Positions 34,008-64,000 of a stretch of DNA of 64,000 nt are shown in pieces. Both the position numbers and the translations under genes were made by a program. The stretch is from contig JACVVK020000054.1 of assembly GCA_018292915.2 (NCBI GenBank), forward strand, positions 636,001 to 700,000, given 5' to 3'. This DNA comes from Batillaria attramentaria (Eukaryota; Mollusca; Gastropoda; Batillariidae). The notes beneath the pieces were generated by a model. It did not search any database. It was not told the origin of the DNA and worked only from the letters and a program-made list of their open reading frames with translations. The first letter of the stretch is position 1, and each line of letters begins with the position of its first letter.

Positions 34008-34475
34008 CCGGTCCTCGTAGTGTAGTGGTTAGCACTATGGACCAAGGACCTGGAGACCCGGGTTTGAATCCCAGGCGAGGCAAGCAGTATTTTACCTACC
34101 TAGGTCGGCTCCTACCCAGAGCGGATGTGCTATGGGGTCCAGTGGGGAGGCTGTTGCCACACAGCCGAGACTCACCCACTCCACGCGTCCGACTGTGAGG
34201 GTGCTTGCCTTGGTATGACACATCTCATGATGTGGATGATTACACGGACGGCACCGCAGGTGCCGTAGGGCCTGGGCCCGGATAACGCGGAAGGCGGAAT
34301 GCGGAGTGCGGCCCTGTCCCGCATTACCAAACTATATGGACCTCCACAGCATCACCATTCCATCATCATGCATAATAAGAATTGCCTCAGCTTTCAAACT
34401 CTCCGTGGATTCTATCCAGATCCTGGAAGGAACAACTCTGGAGCTGGCAAAGACTTGGGGTAGAAAAAAGGGTTT
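34008..34475 (+). mobile_element. SINE1 (tRNA-derived, A-tailed), copy a
   Basis: The head has an A box (TAGTGTAGTGGTTAGCAC) and a B box (GGGTTTGAATCCC) at 34017-34075. The body includes GTTGCCACACAGCCGAG and GATGATTACACGGACGGC, and the end is GAGCTGGCAAAGACTTGGGG with a short A tail. The imperfect flanks GCTTTATGTGTGGA and GTTTATTTTGTGGA may be an aged target duplication. It lies about 23 bases past the shootin-1 stop, so the shootin-1 3' untranslated region would run into it in reverse. Confidence 0.85.
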
Positions 34476-34497
34476 ATTTTGTGGAGATTCCTGAGTA

Positions 34498-63031
<28,534 letters not shown>

Positions 63032-63039
63032 GGCGACCG

Positions 63040-63135
63040 TGTGTATTCTGCCCCTTGTGGTTACACTCGTCACGGAATGATGAATTCCTGAGGATGCATA
63101 CATAATATAATAATAATAATATTTCAAGACAAACT

Positions 63136-63181
<46 letters not shown>

Positions 63182-63415
63182 TGTGTGTGTGTGTGTGTGT
63201 GAGACTGAATTGATAGTTGCAGGATGACTCATCGAAACGTCCATACAAACTTAACTAAAGGAGCATAAATTTTGCTAAGTTAATGTCTGAACATTCAGAA
63301 CACTAGCAAGGCAAATGCAACACACCATTAAATAATAATAATAATACATAGCTTTTATAGAGCGCTGCTCTCCAACTTCCAAGGACTCGCTGCGCTTAAA
63401 GCGCGCACGCGCGCG

Positions 63416-63491
<76 letters not shown>

Positions 63492-64000
63492 ATTCACATC
63501 CCCTCTTACATACAATTTGGCAGTGCAACGAACTCATGGCACACACAGACAGACTTAACAGAGGTTTAGCTATCAAAGGCTTGGCGGAAGACAAAGATCT
63601 TCAGATGGGATTTAAACAGAGGCAGTGAGGTCTGACGGGGCATTACTACGGGGGATAAGGTCCCTTGTGTCACGTGACTTGAGAAAGTCCGATGAGCAGC
63701 AAATTCAAGTAGGAGGAGAAAGCATCAATATCGCTCTATTTCGGTAAATTTCTTCCGAATCGCTGCACCAACAGCAAGACCGCGCTGGGGGAGAACAGCA
63801 CGGGTGGTAAACGGGGGTAAACCACGTGGTTTGAAAGTCTACGAGGCGCCGGGAATCTGCGGAGAGCGGGATATTGACGGTGCGTCCAAACAGAGCGAGG
63901 CAGTGCGCGATGGTTCGAGGCAGTGTACGGACGTGTGAGAGAATGGGAGGAAAAGCTAAAACACCTAAAATCACTGAAACCATGCAACAGAAAATGTGTT
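63040..64000. other. right flank, no gene recognised
   Basis: Besides microsatellites it has a V-SINE-like piece (TAATAATAATACATAGC, TATAGAGCGC near 63355) and a single arm of the fold-back repeat near 63822. It may contain the 5' end of shootin-1. Confidence 0.4.

Noticed and set aside
34010..34085. tRNA gene candidate (A and B boxes present); similar at 41715, 38277 and 2150
   Set aside because: The heads are followed by SINE bodies and occur in multiple diverged copies; the cloverleaf is degraded. They are SINE promoters, not tRNA genes.

Overview
The window looks like animal nuclear DNA, most likely from a gastropod or another mollusc. Genes are split by GT-AG introns, there are long CA/TG microsatellites every few kilobases, and repeats make up much of the sequence (LINEs, three tRNA-derived SINE types, MITE-like elements, a mariner). 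One LINE has the ORF layout of the I/Nimbus type. The species assignment is inference; nothing here identifies a species. No bacterial-type operons, CRISPR arrays or rRNA genes are visible.

Four host loci can be read by joining exons whose splice phases agree. (1) A tandem set of family 92 (DUF23) glycosyltransferase genes on the + strand. The last exon of an upstream copy lies at 393-621, a decayed first exon at 1488-1619, and a second gene has exons at 28720-32630 with a probable signal-anchor first exon at 3768-3953. (2) A shootin-1 orthologue on the - strand, 12 phase-matched exons from 61968 down to the stop at 34498, plus a candidate first exon at 62944-63031. (3) A complete seven-exon cytochrome P450 gene on the + strand, 47467-56869, 504 codons. 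It lies inside the large shootin-1 intron on the opposite strand and lacks the usual acid-threonine pair of helix I. (4) Two damaged - strand loci in the 13-24 kb region. One is an N-terminal cysteine-rich fragment (13502-14098). The other is an ATGGCGGC-started reading frame split by a LINE insertion.

Mobile DNA: a 5'-truncated L1/Tx1-type LINE (4521-8540, - strand); a nearly complete I/Nimbus-type LINE with a 12-bp target duplication (17196-23405, + strand); an intact but solitary L1-type ORF1 (25956-27206, - strand); and a dead mariner with TA target sites (58796-60083). There are also two related families of non-autonomous elements that begin with a perfect hairpin, 36.0-39.5 kb, 48.3-50.2 kb, 37.15-38.65 kb and 1.85-3.44 kb. 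One of these is inserted in another, and the 48 kb copy preserves the empty site. Three SINE families and two small families complete the set, several with clear target duplications.

The most useful observations concern how repeats touch splicing. A headless SINE duplicated the 3' splice site of a shootin-1 exon. A (TG)n tract runs into the acceptor of a GT92 exon. The donor of P450 exon 4 has been triplicated as a 61-bp tandem repeat.
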